64,000 nt of DNA from Chimonanthus salicifolius. Lineage: Eukaryota; Streptophyta; Magnoliopsida; Laurales; Calycanthaceae. The DNA is taken from the NCBI GenBank assembly GCA_013350335.1, contig CM023535.1, forward strand, positions 22,599,746 to 22,663,745, in the 5' to 3' direction. Positions 46,933 through 58,000 of the stretch are shown one piece after another. A program made the translations under genes and the position numbers. The notes beneath the pieces were generated by a model. The model was not told where the DNA came from. It worked only from the letters and a program-made list of their open reading frames with translations, and made no database searches. Position 1 is the stretch's first letter. Each line of letters opens with the position of its first letter.

Positions 46933-49225
46933 ATGTCTGGATCTCGTATCTCGAATCGAAGGTAAGTCCTATCTCAGTTTTTTTCTAGAAATCATTATTA
47001 TTAGTGTTTTAGAGGTAGGTTTAAATCCTCAAGTGGCATGGAGTTTGTTGAGGGATGTTTTGAAAGTCGTGAAGACCTTATAAATTATGTTAAGAATATA
47101 GCTCTTAAACAAGGATTTGTATGTACGATAAAGAGGTCATATAAAAAGGAAAATAAATTAGTCCTTGGCTGCGATAGAGGAGGTAAATACCGCAGCACGG
47201 TTAGCTTGGATGACGATGACAGAAAGAGGAAAGCATACTCTCGCCAATGTAATTGTCCTTTTGAAGTTAAAGGAAAACAGATTGTTGATGGGTCATGGAA
47301 GTTGACCATAAAGAGTTTGGAGCACAATCATGATATATCGGATGTATTATTAGGTCATCCAAGTACAAGATGTTTTTCAGATTCTGAGAAAAGAATGATC
47401 ATTGAAATGAGGAGTAGCAATATACCACCACGGCAAATTTTGACGACCCTTAGAAATCAAAATCCAGATATTGGAATATCAGCGGCTAATTTGTACAACT
47501 TTTGTTCTGCGCTTCGGAAAGAGCAACTAAGGGGTCGAACTACAATTGAAGCTTTGATAGAAGATCTTCAACAAGGTGGTTATCAATACTTTCTTGACTA
47601 TGACAGTGATGGTCATCTATCCCATCTCTTTTTCGCACATCCGAAGTCAATTTTTCTTACCGACAGATATCATAATGTGTTTCTGATGGATTGCACGTAC
47701 AAAACCAACAGATATCATATGCCATTGCTTCATGTCGTTGGTGTGACAAGTTTCAATAAGAATTTCTGCTCATGCTTTGCATTTCTAAGAAATGAGAAAT
47801 TTGAAGATTATGTATGGGCATTACAGATGTTTAAAAAGGTCTTCGGAGTGCACCATGATCGACAAGTTCTTTTGACTGATAGGGAATTGGCGTTAAAGAA
47901 TGCCATTGATTTGGAGTTCCCTAATGCTGTACATATTTTGTGTTCCTGGCATATCAACAAGAATATTGTCGCTCGTTGTAAACCTTTGTTTAAGAGAATG
48001 GAAGACTGGAATGCATTTTTTACCGAATGGAATGGCCTGATTGAGTCCCCAACCGAAGAAGCATTCAATACAGCGTTTGAGGCATTCAAACAAAATTTTA
48101 GAGCTGATTCGCAGGCAGTGAATTACTTAACAAGGACATGGATCCCACTTAGAAAATAATTCGTCAAGGCATGGATCGGATGGAGTTTACATTTTAAGAA
48201 TCGAGCTACTTCAAGAGTTGAGGGTGCACATGCTATTCTGAAAAGTTATATATCTACATCTACAGGTGATCTAGATGTTGTCAGAAGAAAGATAGCCCAT
48301 GTCATTGAAAATCAATTTGAAGAGTTCAAGATTCAACTTGAGGATGAGAAGATTCGGTTTGCATGTGATGTGTCTATTCCTTTCTTTGATGAATTGAAGG
48401 GCAAAGTTTCTCATTTCGCAATGAATGAGGTTTACAACCAATATAATATGCTTATGAACCGATCATTGAAACCCATTTGTACGGAAGAGTTTACAGCTTC
48501 AATGGGCCTACTGTGTGCGCACAAAATGCAATGGATGGACAAATTACATTTAGATGACATACACCCACAATGGAGAATAGACTTAATCTCATTGGCTGAC
48601 TTGAGGATTGAAAGGAGGAGCCCTGGGGATGTATTAGATGTACACTTTGAAGGTATTAAGAACAAATATGGACATTTGTCTTCGTATGATCAAGAGATGC
48701 TCCTAAATCATCTTCAAAATCTTGCCATCCATGATAAGCCAGTCAGTCACCCTATTATGCAATATTCTAGAGGACGTCATCCAGGTTCAAGGAATTCATC
48801 ACAGGGCCAAACATCTACACATCGAGATCCTTCTGCATTTGAGACTGTAGAGAATCAACTAAATGGAAGGAGATGTGGGTTATGCAAAAATACTGGTCAT
48901 ACGAGGAGAACTTGTCCGAATAGGCCACCTTCTTCACAGGCATCTACGAGTGTAGATTTAAATGCTGATTATAATGTAGGTGATTTCATTGAATCACAAA
49001 CAGCGAGTTTTCCACAGGATAGTGGATCTTACAACTTTGGTGACGATTCAACATATAACTCTATAGAAATGACCGAAGTAAGTTCATTCCTTAAAGAGCT
49101 TATATGTATTTACCAATCGACATATAACTTTTCCATATGTTCTAATGTCATTTTTTTAAAATGTTATGCAGTGGTCTGGTGATCTTAGAGATAATGACGA
49201 TTTCTTGCAATGGTGGAATCAATGA
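46933..49225 (+). pseudogene. M2 MULE transposase gene, one premature stop
   Basis: Mutator-like DDE transposase that would bind the TIRs and cut and join DNA in the nucleus. Proposed exons are 46933-46961, 47013-49077 and 49172-49225, with GTAAGT donors and matching phases, 715 codons. Residues about 20-115 form a FAR1/WRKY-GCM1-type zinc domain (LGCDRGG, CNCPF, EHNHD). The catalytic triad is Asp236 (FLMDCTYK), Asp299 (LLTDRE) and Glu413 (TSRVEGAHAILK), with a CSWH motif after Asp299. A Cys-His region (GLLCAHK) resembles a SWIM finger. A CCHC zinc knuckle spans residues 631-644 (CGLCKNTGHTRRTC), and the C-terminus is LQWWNQ. Codon 392 (48157-48159) is TAA where M1 has CAA, so the product would lack Glu413. 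A downstream restart at 48370 would also lack the core. The first tiny exon is inferred from splice phase. Confidence 0.92.
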
Positions 49226-49468
49226 AGTGGAGATAGGATTGTCAATAGCTTAATTTTAAGTTAGGAATGCTGTTGAATGTACTTGTCAGCTTGAATGTAT
49301 TAATTTTATGTGGAATATTTAAATGCTAATTTAGTTCAAAATAACATTTTTAAAGTAACGACCCAATTCACAATGAGCAGGAGATAAATAATATAACATG
49401 TTCATTCAAAATATGAATTTTACATCTGTTTTACATGTCAATAACAAAAAAAAAAAAAAAAAAGTACA

Positions 49469-51506
49469 TCAAAGACAAATAATATCTGGATCAGAGGTAG
49501 AAGGTGAGGCAGGTGAAGCAGCAGGAGGTGCATCAAGAGGTGCAATAGGTGGTGCAGCAGGAGGTGCATCAGGTGCAGCAAGTGGTGCAGCAGGAGGTGC
49601 ATCAGGGGGCGCATCAAGAGGTGCAGCAGGAGGTGCAGCAGGAGGTGCATCAGGTGGTGCAGCAGGAGGTGCAGCAGATGGTGCAGCAGGAGGTGCAGTA
49701 GGTGGGGCAGCAGCTGGTGCAGCAGGAGGGGCAGCAGGTGGGGCAGCAGGTGGTGCATGAACTGGAGGTGCAGCAGGTGGTACAGCAGGTGGTGCAGCAG
49801 GAGGTGCAGCAGGAGGTGCACCAGCTGGTGCATGAACTGGAGGTACATATGGAATAAGTGCAGTATGACGAGAACGGAGGCGAGAAACTGCTGGTGCTCG
49901 ACTATGAACAGAACAAGAGCCAGTAGCAGCTGCAACACCAGTCGGACCAATACGGGGGCCAGAAGCTGCTGCTAATCCAGTCGGACGAACAGAGTGGCCA
50001 AAAGCTACTAATCCAATCGGTCGGACCTGGGGCCTGAAACTACTCCAAATGGACGAGCAGGGGTGCTAGATCCTGCTGCTGCTGCTGAAGCTGAAGCACC
50101 TGCTCCAGATGGAGGAGCATGGGTGCCAGCACCTGCTCCAGATGTAGGAGTATGGGTGCCAGATCCTGCTCCTGAAGGTGGAGCAGATGATCGAGATGGC
50201 CGAGCAGGAATGTCAGATGCTGAAGCTGCTGATCCAAATGGTCGAGCAGGGCTGCCAGATGTTGCTCCTAAAGCTGAAGCTGCTGATCCAAATGGACAAA
50301 TAGGGACAAAAGCTGCTCCTGCATATTCTTTAGATACCCTTGCTCGTAAACTCCCATCTGCTTCTGCTCCTAATGTTGCTGTTATCCCCCTCTCTTGTGC
50401 TATAAGCACAGCCAATCTCAAAGTATCGATAATCTGATTCTGCATCACATCCAACCTTGCAGAAACCTGATCATATCTCTGATCCATCTTCTCCTCCAAA
50501 GAAGAAATGCTATCAAGAATCTGTTGTGTGTTGATTCCAGTTGATCCTTCTTGAGGAGGAGTCCCTGCCTAGCATGCCTCACGCGCCTCAGATGCCTCAG
50601 ATGGCTCAGGTGGTGGTGGTACCTGAAGTTGAAGTGCCTCGACAACTTTGGGTACCCATTTCTTACTCACTGTATCGAGTTGGAATCCCATCTTCTTCAA
50701 AGTTGAATCATTGAAATAATCAAATCGGTCTAAAGAAACTTTATCATCGGGGAGAAGAGGGATTCCGCGTTCTTCAAAAAATGAACATAGAAATAGACCG
50801 TACGGAAGACTGCATTTTCTGGTCTTCCGGCAGGCGCGCATGTGACTAATGATGATATGGGAGAGGGAGATTTTTTTCCCATTCATGATGCACCAAATCA
50901 AGAAGACATCGAACCATGTCACAGTAGTATGCCCTTTTCTAGGGCACACACAGTTGACAACTATGTGGTGAATGATTCGTGCCTCTAATGTCAAATTCGT
51001 CAGAGGGGGGTCTTCTTCTCAGTAATATCTGTCCTCCCACAGATTTCGTTAAGGGCTACCAAAACGTCAAAGCCCTCAACATCAGTGGGCCATGTACGAC
51101 TGTCGTACTTTCTAATCGCATCTTTGGGCAAATTGTATAGGAGGTCTAACCTATCCCGTGTAATGACAATTTCTTGCCCTCGGACAGATGTTTTAACCGA
51201 CTCATCGTCAATTCTTTCTACATTGACATAAAATTCTTTAACGACCGTCGGATACATATCACTTTTTAATGCCAAAAATGACCCCCAACCTATTTTTTCA
51301 AATAAATCTTCAACTTTAAAACCAAATTGTGTGAAATATGAGAGGTCCACGATTTTACCGAATATGAAGGACCGTGTGGAGAAATCCTCTCTGTACATGG
51401 TCGCCGCTTCCGAAGATACGAAATAGGTGGGGTCGAATGCGGTATCCTTCTTTTGTTTTTTTCCTCCCCTTGTTGAGGTCGCTTTCCTTTTCGACGACGA
51501 TGCCAT
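49469..51506 (-). pseudogene. M2 partner gene (plant-transposon-associated protein), few breaks
   Basis: The start MASSSKRKATSTRGGKKQKK is strongly basic, like a nuclear localisation signal. A globular domain follows: MYREDFSTRSFIFGKIVDLS, KIGWGSFLALKSDMYPTVVK, EFYVNV, SRTWPTDVEGFDV. After it come TWFDVFLIWCIMNGKKISLS, RKTRKCSLPYGLFLCSFF and KKMGFQLD. A short helical part (EEKMDQRYDQVSARLDVMQN) looks like a coiled coil, then a Gly/Ser/Ala/Pro-rich region and a long PAAPPAAP tail. Breaks: a frameshift in the G6 run at about 51005-51010, a TAG at 50569-50571 and a frame change near 50010-50030. The domain order equals M1, so selection once kept it. It resembles Pfam PF20167 from memory. Role unknown; by position it corresponds to mudrB. 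Confidence 0.82.
49490..49835. repeat. GCA-GGT-rich trinucleotide minisatellite coding the Pro/Ala tail
   Basis: Imperfect repeats of GGTGCAGCAGGA and relatives. Read on the minus strand in the partner-gene frame they give PPAAPPAAP-type protein; read on the plus strand they give Gly/Ala-rich shadow frames. Confidence 0.85.
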
Positions 51507-51913
51507 GGGTTAAAGGGTGGGTTTTTCAAAATAAAGGAAGAAATAGGGAGAATAGGGTGGGGTTTGGGATTGAAATGGGGGTGATTTGAATGAAAGGGGG
51601 GTGTGATTCGAATGAATGGGGTGTGATTCGAATGAATGGGGGTGTGATTCGAATGAATGGGTGTGTGATTCGAATGAATGGGGGTGTGATTCGAATGAAT
51701 GAGGGAAGGGCTCGGGAAAGGGACTTCGGAATGAGGGAAGGCCGAGCTTAGATTGAGGAAAGGGAGAGCTAAGGATGAGAGAGACACGGCCGGAACCGGT
51801 GCCGGAGCAGGAGAGTGAAAGGGGGAGGGAGAGATTCGATCTAGGGTTTTGAAATGGACTCACGGCGAAGGAGGGAAGGGGTTAGGGTTCGGTGTCGATC
51901 GAATGAATCGACG

Positions 51914-52999
51914 GTTCTTATATATTAAGTTTGCATTCATTCGAATGAATCATCCCATTCATTCGAATGAATGCACATTTTCAGGCATTCATTCGAATGA
52001 ATGGGCTGATTCATTCGAATGAATGCATCAGAGGCTGCCTGAGAATGGCAGTCCAGGGCATTCATTCGAATGAATCATCCCATTCATTCGAATGAATGCA
52101 CATTTTCAGGCATTCATTCGAATGAATGGGCTGATTCATTCGAATGAATGCATCAGAGGCTGCCTGAGAGTGGCAGTCCAGGGCATTCATTCGAATGAAT
52201 CATGCCATTCATTCAAATGAATGCACATTTTCAGGCATTCATTCGAATGAATGGACTGATTCATTTGAATGAATGCCTGGACTGTCATTCTCAGACAGCC
52301 TCTGATGCATTCATTCGAATGAATCATCCCATTCATTCGAATGAATGCCTGATAACAGAGGATTCATTCGAATGAATGGGCTGATTCATTCGAATGAATC
52401 AGCTGAACCAGAGGGACTGTCATTCCGTGGCAGCCTCTGATACATTCATTCGAATGAATCAGTTAATTCATTCGAATGAATGTTGTGTATGCGAATGAAT
52501 CGAATGATCGGGCTGAACAGTACTCCATGTTACTGTTCAGCCCATTCATTCGAATGACTGGTCATTCATTCGAATAAATGTATTCAGCGGAATCGTGTGC
52601 GAATGATTCGAATGATCGGGCTGAACAGTAACACGGAGTACTGTTCAGCCCTATCATTCGAATGAATATCCAGTCATTCGAATGAATTGATTCATTCGAA
52701 TGAATGCCAAGATGAACTGGGCATTCATTCGAATGAATCCATTCGGCGGATTCGAACGACTGGGCATTCGAATGATCGGGCTGAATAGTACTCCGTGTTA
52801 CTGTTCAGCCCATTCATTCGAATGAATCCAGAATGAACCGGTGATTCATTCGAATGAATCCATTCATTCGAATGAATGCCAAAATGAACTGGGAATTCAT
52901 TCGAATGAATGGAAACGCGGGGGCAGAATCGTAATTTCACCCGAATTTCCGAATTCGGGTGTGTAGAGGCAGAAAAACCGGGTGTGTGTAAGTGCTCCC
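51914..52999 (-). repeat. M2 right terminal inverted repeat
   Basis: About 1,086 bp, inverted counterpart of 45281-46497, shorter because at least one pair of palindromes near the outer side is missing. It keeps the core motif (minus strand GAAATTACGATTCTGCC, 52922-52938) and three hairpins with GGGCTGAACAGTA-type arms near 52508, 52617 and 52777. A TATA-like TTAATATATAAG lies at the inner edge (about 51918-51929), oriented to start the leftward partner gene. Confidence 0.93.
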
Positions 53000-53441
53000 A
53001 CAAGTAAAATTTGATCAAATGATATTCATCAAGAAAATAGTATTTCCAAATCCAATTAAAAATTTGGTTAGCATTATGACTTATGAAGAAGATGAATTTA
53101 GTAATTACAAACTTCGAAGTATCATTTGCATATCTACAATTACAAAATATATGAACGCAATCCTCCTCAGCTCTATTACAACTTGGATAGATGGGGCTGA
53201 AATTGTCAAAAAATTCTGCATGTCTTTTTTGTGTAGGGATTCTATTACAAATTAGCTTTCATAGGAATTTTGTTTTTTGGACAATTATTATTCTAGAGCC
53301 TTTGCCAAAGGTTTTGAGGGTCAATGAAATTCTTATTTAAACTGTGATCGGCCTATTTCACCATCCACTTTCCATCTAGAGAATGCCTCCAACATCTGAT
53401 ATCTTTTTGGCCAATTGGAATATCACTGACAATGTTGGATA
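53000..53441. other. Intergenic stretch, possible LINE remnant
   Basis: No element ends or domains were recognised with confidence. The style of sequence continues after the MITE at 53442-53582 towards a recognisable LINE fragment at 54170, so both may belong to one interrupted element. Confidence 0.35.
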
Positions 53442-53582
53442 CAGGGGTACAAATATCGGTATCGGCCGATATATCGGTATCGGCATATCTTTATCGGCCG
53501 ATATTTTGATATCGGCCGATATAATACGGCCGATATTCACATCTCTAAAACCGATATGTATCGGCTGATATTTCAACCCCTG
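53442..53582. mobile_element. hAT-like palindrome MITE, short and young-looking
   Basis: The 141-bp element starts CAGGGGTACAAATATCGG and ends GATATTTCAACCCCTG, good inverted ends. Flanks are GTTGGATA (53434-53441) and GTTGGATT (53583-53590), 7 of 8 matching. The interior is almost purely ATATCGGCCGATAT and ATATCGGTATCGGC units. It is the shortest and best-preserved family copy here. Confidence 0.9.
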
Positions 53583-53663
53583 GTTGGATTTACGCTTATT
53601 CCAAATTCAGCTTTACCAATGTAACATTCTACATAGAACTTCTACAATTATTGGTGATCATCA

Positions 53664-53862
53664 GTTGATCTATAGCGGCTTCATACGGAATAGCTCAATA
53701 GACACTCTCACTCAAGAACCAAAGGTCTCAGATTCGAGTCTCATAGCAATTGGATGCACATTGCTTGTGGGGGGGGGGTTTGGGTGCATCCAGAGTTTTG
53801 CCCAACACCTTCCTACTCAGAGAGATAGGTGAGGGTCTTGAAGTTGTGTCATTAAAAAAAAA
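53664..53862 (+). mobile_element. tRNA-derived SINE-like repeat
   Basis: A-box-like TAGCTCAATAGAC at about 53691-53703 and B-box-like CTCAGATTCGAGTCTC at about 53727-53742 have the spacing of a tRNA-type internal polymerase III promoter. The body ends in ATTAAAAAAAAATTAG near 53862. It contains a G run at about 53769. Family differs from the copies at 40604-45088. Direct flanking repeats were not identified. Confidence 0.55.
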
Positions 53863-54169
53863 TTAGTTGGTCCCTAGTTTTCAAGTCAAATTTCCATCTT
53901 TCATATGAAACATCTATAATTCCATATATTTTAATTTATCCGACCAGAGAGTCCATTCATGATCACAAATGTTTATGTTTGCCAAAGCCTACAGCCCAAG
54001 CCTGATCGTCCAGAATGATCTCCCTGCATTTTAACATATTTTTATCTATGGCCTGAAAAAAATCAACTTTTTCAGATGTTTTTGTATTAGAAGTTTCACC
54101 AACCACATATCTTTGCGGGTTAATAATTACTAAGATAAACTTAAATAAAATTTTAAGGATCCAATACTG

Positions 54170-54565
54170 TCTAGAGCTTTCTTGATTTCTTCTTCGTCTA
54201 GGATTTTATTGGGATTTTCATTGCCTTGCTCAGCAAGCTTGTTTTCCATGCTGATTGGGAATTCAAAGCTTGGTGATCTTGCTTTTTCCTGGGATTGTAG
54301 ATCTTTCTAAAGTATCTTACAAACTGCCCCTTTGTTAAGGCTTCATTTGATATCAGCTTGGCAGCTTGCCATTCTCATCCTCAACTTCTTTTATTCTATT
54401 TCTTCTTTTCTTGATGGTAGCAGTTACATGGAAGTATCTAGTGTTTCTATCCACAGGATAAGAGGTTTCCCATCCTCATATTCGATTCCAATGAGGAAAT
54501 CACATTCTAACTCAGTAACTTTCTGCTCCCCAATCACCTCTGTATTTTTAATTAGCATTTCCTAA
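54170..54565 (-). mobile_element. L1-type LINE fragment
   Basis: On the minus strand one frame gives DRNTRYFHVTATIKKRRNRI followed by KEVEDENGKL, the conserved stretch just before the reverse-transcriptase domain of plant L1-like LINEs (usual text GDRNTKYFH). It is broken by stops soon after (near 54350). No complete reverse transcriptase or endonuclease is present, so this is a dead 5'-truncated or fragmented copy. Confidence 0.75.
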
Positions 54566-55056
54566 AAGGATAGATTACTAGAGACCAGGTTACTTAGTTC
54601 TGGTTAAGAAAATATAAGAAAATTGTACTTGGTCAGAATAATGAACTTAGAATTGCTTAGAAGAAGCATTTTTTGGATCATAACTATATTGTTCTTCAGG
54701 TTGTGTGGGAAATGACATTTCTTCATTTCTGCTGAATGTTCTCTATGCTCCAGAAGTTCGACGATAAAGATTTCACCATGCAATACTCCTAATGTGATGT
54801 CAACAAGGAATTCAGAGATCAAACAGAACCATGATGCTACCTTTCATTTGTGTAAAGAATAACTTATCAAATAATATTTCACAAAACATTTCAAAGCCAT
54901 AGCATGGATGCTACATACCGGTTGCACATGCTGAATTCAAATGAGTAAATGAAACTCAAATTGTTCAGAATTACAGACCTGCATAATATCAACAGAGCCA
55001 ACTGTGTACATAAACTTGCTCTCACACACACACACACTATTGTTTATGCAGGCTTA
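54566..55056. other. Downstream region of the U-box gene
   Basis: Unremarkable AT-rich sequence with a CA run (about 55022-55038). It probably includes the 3' untranslated region of the minus-strand gene. No separate gene was seen. Confidence 0.5.
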
Positions 55057-58000
55057 TTAGAAGTAACTTGATTGCATCTGCAAGATCTGAAGATGCGCTA
55101 ATATCTTAGCAATGGTTGATTTCAAAGATGGTGCTCCCTTCTGTGCAAGATCGATGAGCAGCACCTGAGCAGGTTCCCCATATTCCTGCCTGTAGGCCTC
55201 AATCCTAAAAATCCTTTCCAACATCCAAACTGCTTTCTCCTGAGCTTTCACACTCCCTACTTCAAGAACTCTTAGAATACCCTGCACACCCGATGCTTTT
55301 GCTATGGCCTGGCAACCATTTTCCCATATCTCATCTTGCATTAGAGTTGCAAGAGCATTGAGAACTGCCTCATCTGCCTCTCTATCTTTACCTTCCAACA
55401 AATGGACCAGCGGGGAAATGGCGCCAGCCTTCACTAAACAAAATGTGCTTTTGACGAAGCAGTAGCCATCGTGAACAACACAACATGCTTCTGAGGAAGA
55501 TGGCACACATGTCCATCTGGAGGCTTTGGCCTTGCTTAATGTCAATGAATTCTGTGATAGCTGAGTGAGTGAAGTCGCTGCTCTAGACTTGGTCACAGGA
55601 GATCCAATTGAGAGTAATTTCACAAGCAAAGGGATTACCCCAAGTTCTGCTGATGCTCGCTGTAATTTCTTGTCTGAAGGAACTGTAAACCGAATCAGAA
55701 CAGCCGCAATGGTCTCAAGTAAGAAGCTCCTTGAGGGTGTCAAAGTCGTGTTGTTTAGCCCCATTAAAGAAATCAAAATAGGCAGTAAATGTGCCTTTTT
55801 AAGTATTTCTGTTGCTTTCTTGTCATTGACTGGGAGGTTGCTGAGCACGCCAAGGGCAGCAGCCTTTTCATTCTCAGTAGTAGATACTAAAATAATATTA
55901 GCTATAATATTGAGATGGGTCTCACCTAGCTGTTCAGTTAACTCTCCAGCAAAATCTTTAGAGAGGTTGAAGAGTAAACTCAAGGCAGTAGTCCTAATTT
56001 CAGTGTCACTCACACTTAAAAAAGGTAAGAGAAGTTGAACTGCACCAGTTTCCTTCATTTTCACTCTAACGGTGGCTGCACTAGAGTGGCTGACTATGCT
56101 GTTGAGGGCCCGTAACAGGTGATACTGTATCACCGGATTGGATAGGTTGAGAAGTGAGAGCATCTGTAGTGCAACATCTTGGTCGATGAGAATCATCTCT
56201 GATTGTGCTATGCTTGCAAGTATGGCTGATGCTGGTTCTCGGAGAGTCATGAGAACAGATGTAACAGAGAATAGGAGCTGGAGCAACGGTGCTACAATCC
56301 CTGAATTGATCAAGCGATGAACATTTTCTGCCAACATGGAGAGATTTTGTAATGCACCCAATGCAGATAGCTTGGCCTCAAGTTTCCCTGAATTGAACAT
56401 TTTCACAAGGGCTTGGATGGATCCTTCCCCTCCAAGAGAGGCTCTGCTCTGGTCTGTCAGTTCCATCCTTCCAAGTGCCGTAGCCAGAAGTATTTTGTTC
56501 ATATCAGTACCTGCAAATATAGAAAGTAGATTAAGAACCAGTGAGTTTTTGCCTTTTGGAAATTTAAACAAAATAGCATTCACAGAAAAAAGCAACAATA
56601 TTTATAATGTGCTCGATTAATCAAAGCTTTGACAAGCTTAGGCCCCATAAACTTAGATAGTTAGCACCAAAGTTGTGCAAACCCAACCCATTAATGTCAA
56701 GATGTTCAGATAATGATTTTGTTAGGAATGTGATTATCCCTCTCTCAGACCTGTTATGATCCTTATTGCACTCTCTACATTCGATATTTACAGCTTGACA
56801 TGGTATCATTCTCCAAGCTAGAATGATCAAGGAGTGTCAACGCTCTTGATTAGGTCATGGAAATTCTTTGTTAGAAACTCCAACCTGACCCTGCCCTAGT
56901 TGATTCTTCTCCTCTACTACAACTTGTCACTGCTTCAGTTATGCTTGTCCTTTCTATGCCATGTAATAGCCTTGATTCTCTGTCATAATCTTCTCATCCT
57001 CTGATCTGTTCTTTCATTGTTGAACTTGCAATCCACCCCTATTATTGTCTCCCATCTTATCTCCTATTCTATGTCTCCTCCGCTCCAATTTGTCACAATT
57101 ATCTATCTCTGGTCCTAGTCCTGCCTCCACTGCACTTCTCCAATTTCTGATGGTCTGAACACAACCTGCCTTGCCCCTTATTATACTCTTTCTGTTTCGT
57201 TTTTCCTCATCGCCAACATCTCTGTCTATCTGGATCTGCTTCTCCTGTCACTTCTATCTTCTTGAACCACCGCCTAGTCCATGCCTTGGTCCTTCTTTCT
57301 CGTCTTTCTGCTGTTACCACTGGTGCACTCCACTGTCATAATGTGCTGTGCCTGTTCTATTCTTTTGTTCATTTCAATAACCAGCAGCCACCTCCCGTCA
57401 GACTTGGTGTCAGTCTTTTTTATTCTCTGTTATCTCTTGGAAGTAGAAACCCAAGTCCCTTCTCTTATACAACAGTTACATCACTGTGATTTTCTTTCGA
57501 CGTCCTGTTATCATGTTCTTCATCTCTGTCATCTGCAGTTCCAATCAACACACCACTTCTCTCCACTGCTGTCACCATCATATCTCCATCCCTCCATTTT
57601 TCTATGTTCCTTTTCTATTTGAACCCAGCTTGCATCTAATCACTTCTGCTATTGATCTCCATCAACCCTCTTGTCAAATCTGTTACCTGTCCCCTCACTG
57701 TATCTGCTACTTGTGCCTCTCACTGCCCCGTTCTTTGTCATCGTTCCACTGTGATCTGCCACACTTCTGTTTTCTGTTTCTTGCTGTTACATTTTCCTTG
57801 CCCGTCTCTGCAACTCCAGCACCCACAAATCTGCCTATTATGAATCTTCATGTCATTAAACCCATTGCGTCTGGTCCACCCCCATTATCGACTCAACTCC
57901 TGTTTCTATTTACAGCTCATTTCCCAACCCATTTTCTTGTCCTCAATATTATGTTTCTCTTTTGTCTTCCGTATCTTCTCTCCAGTTCTTTGCTCATCGA

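Larger units (their letters stand above)
45281..52999. mobile_element. Mutator-like element M2, 7.7 kb, nearly intact
   Basis: Both ends start GGGAGCACTTACACACACCC reading inward and continue as terminal inverted repeats of 1.1-1.2 kb. Inside are a rightward transposase gene (46933-49225), about 240 bp of spacer, and a leftward partner gene (49469-51506). Gene order and orientation equal M1. Only a few breaks are visible: one nonsense codon in the transposase and about three lesions in the partner. Flanks CCAGATTTT and ACAAGTAAA do not match, so no target duplication is visible; an AATTTGAT string occurs slightly further out on both sides (45255-45262, 53008-53015), which may be chance. Confidence 0.93.

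Noticed and set aside
49398..50437. Gly/Ala-rich and Asp/Pro-rich plus-strand frames (49398-49760, 50063-50437)
   Set aside because: They are the reverse-strand shadow of the repetitive tail of the M2 partner gene.
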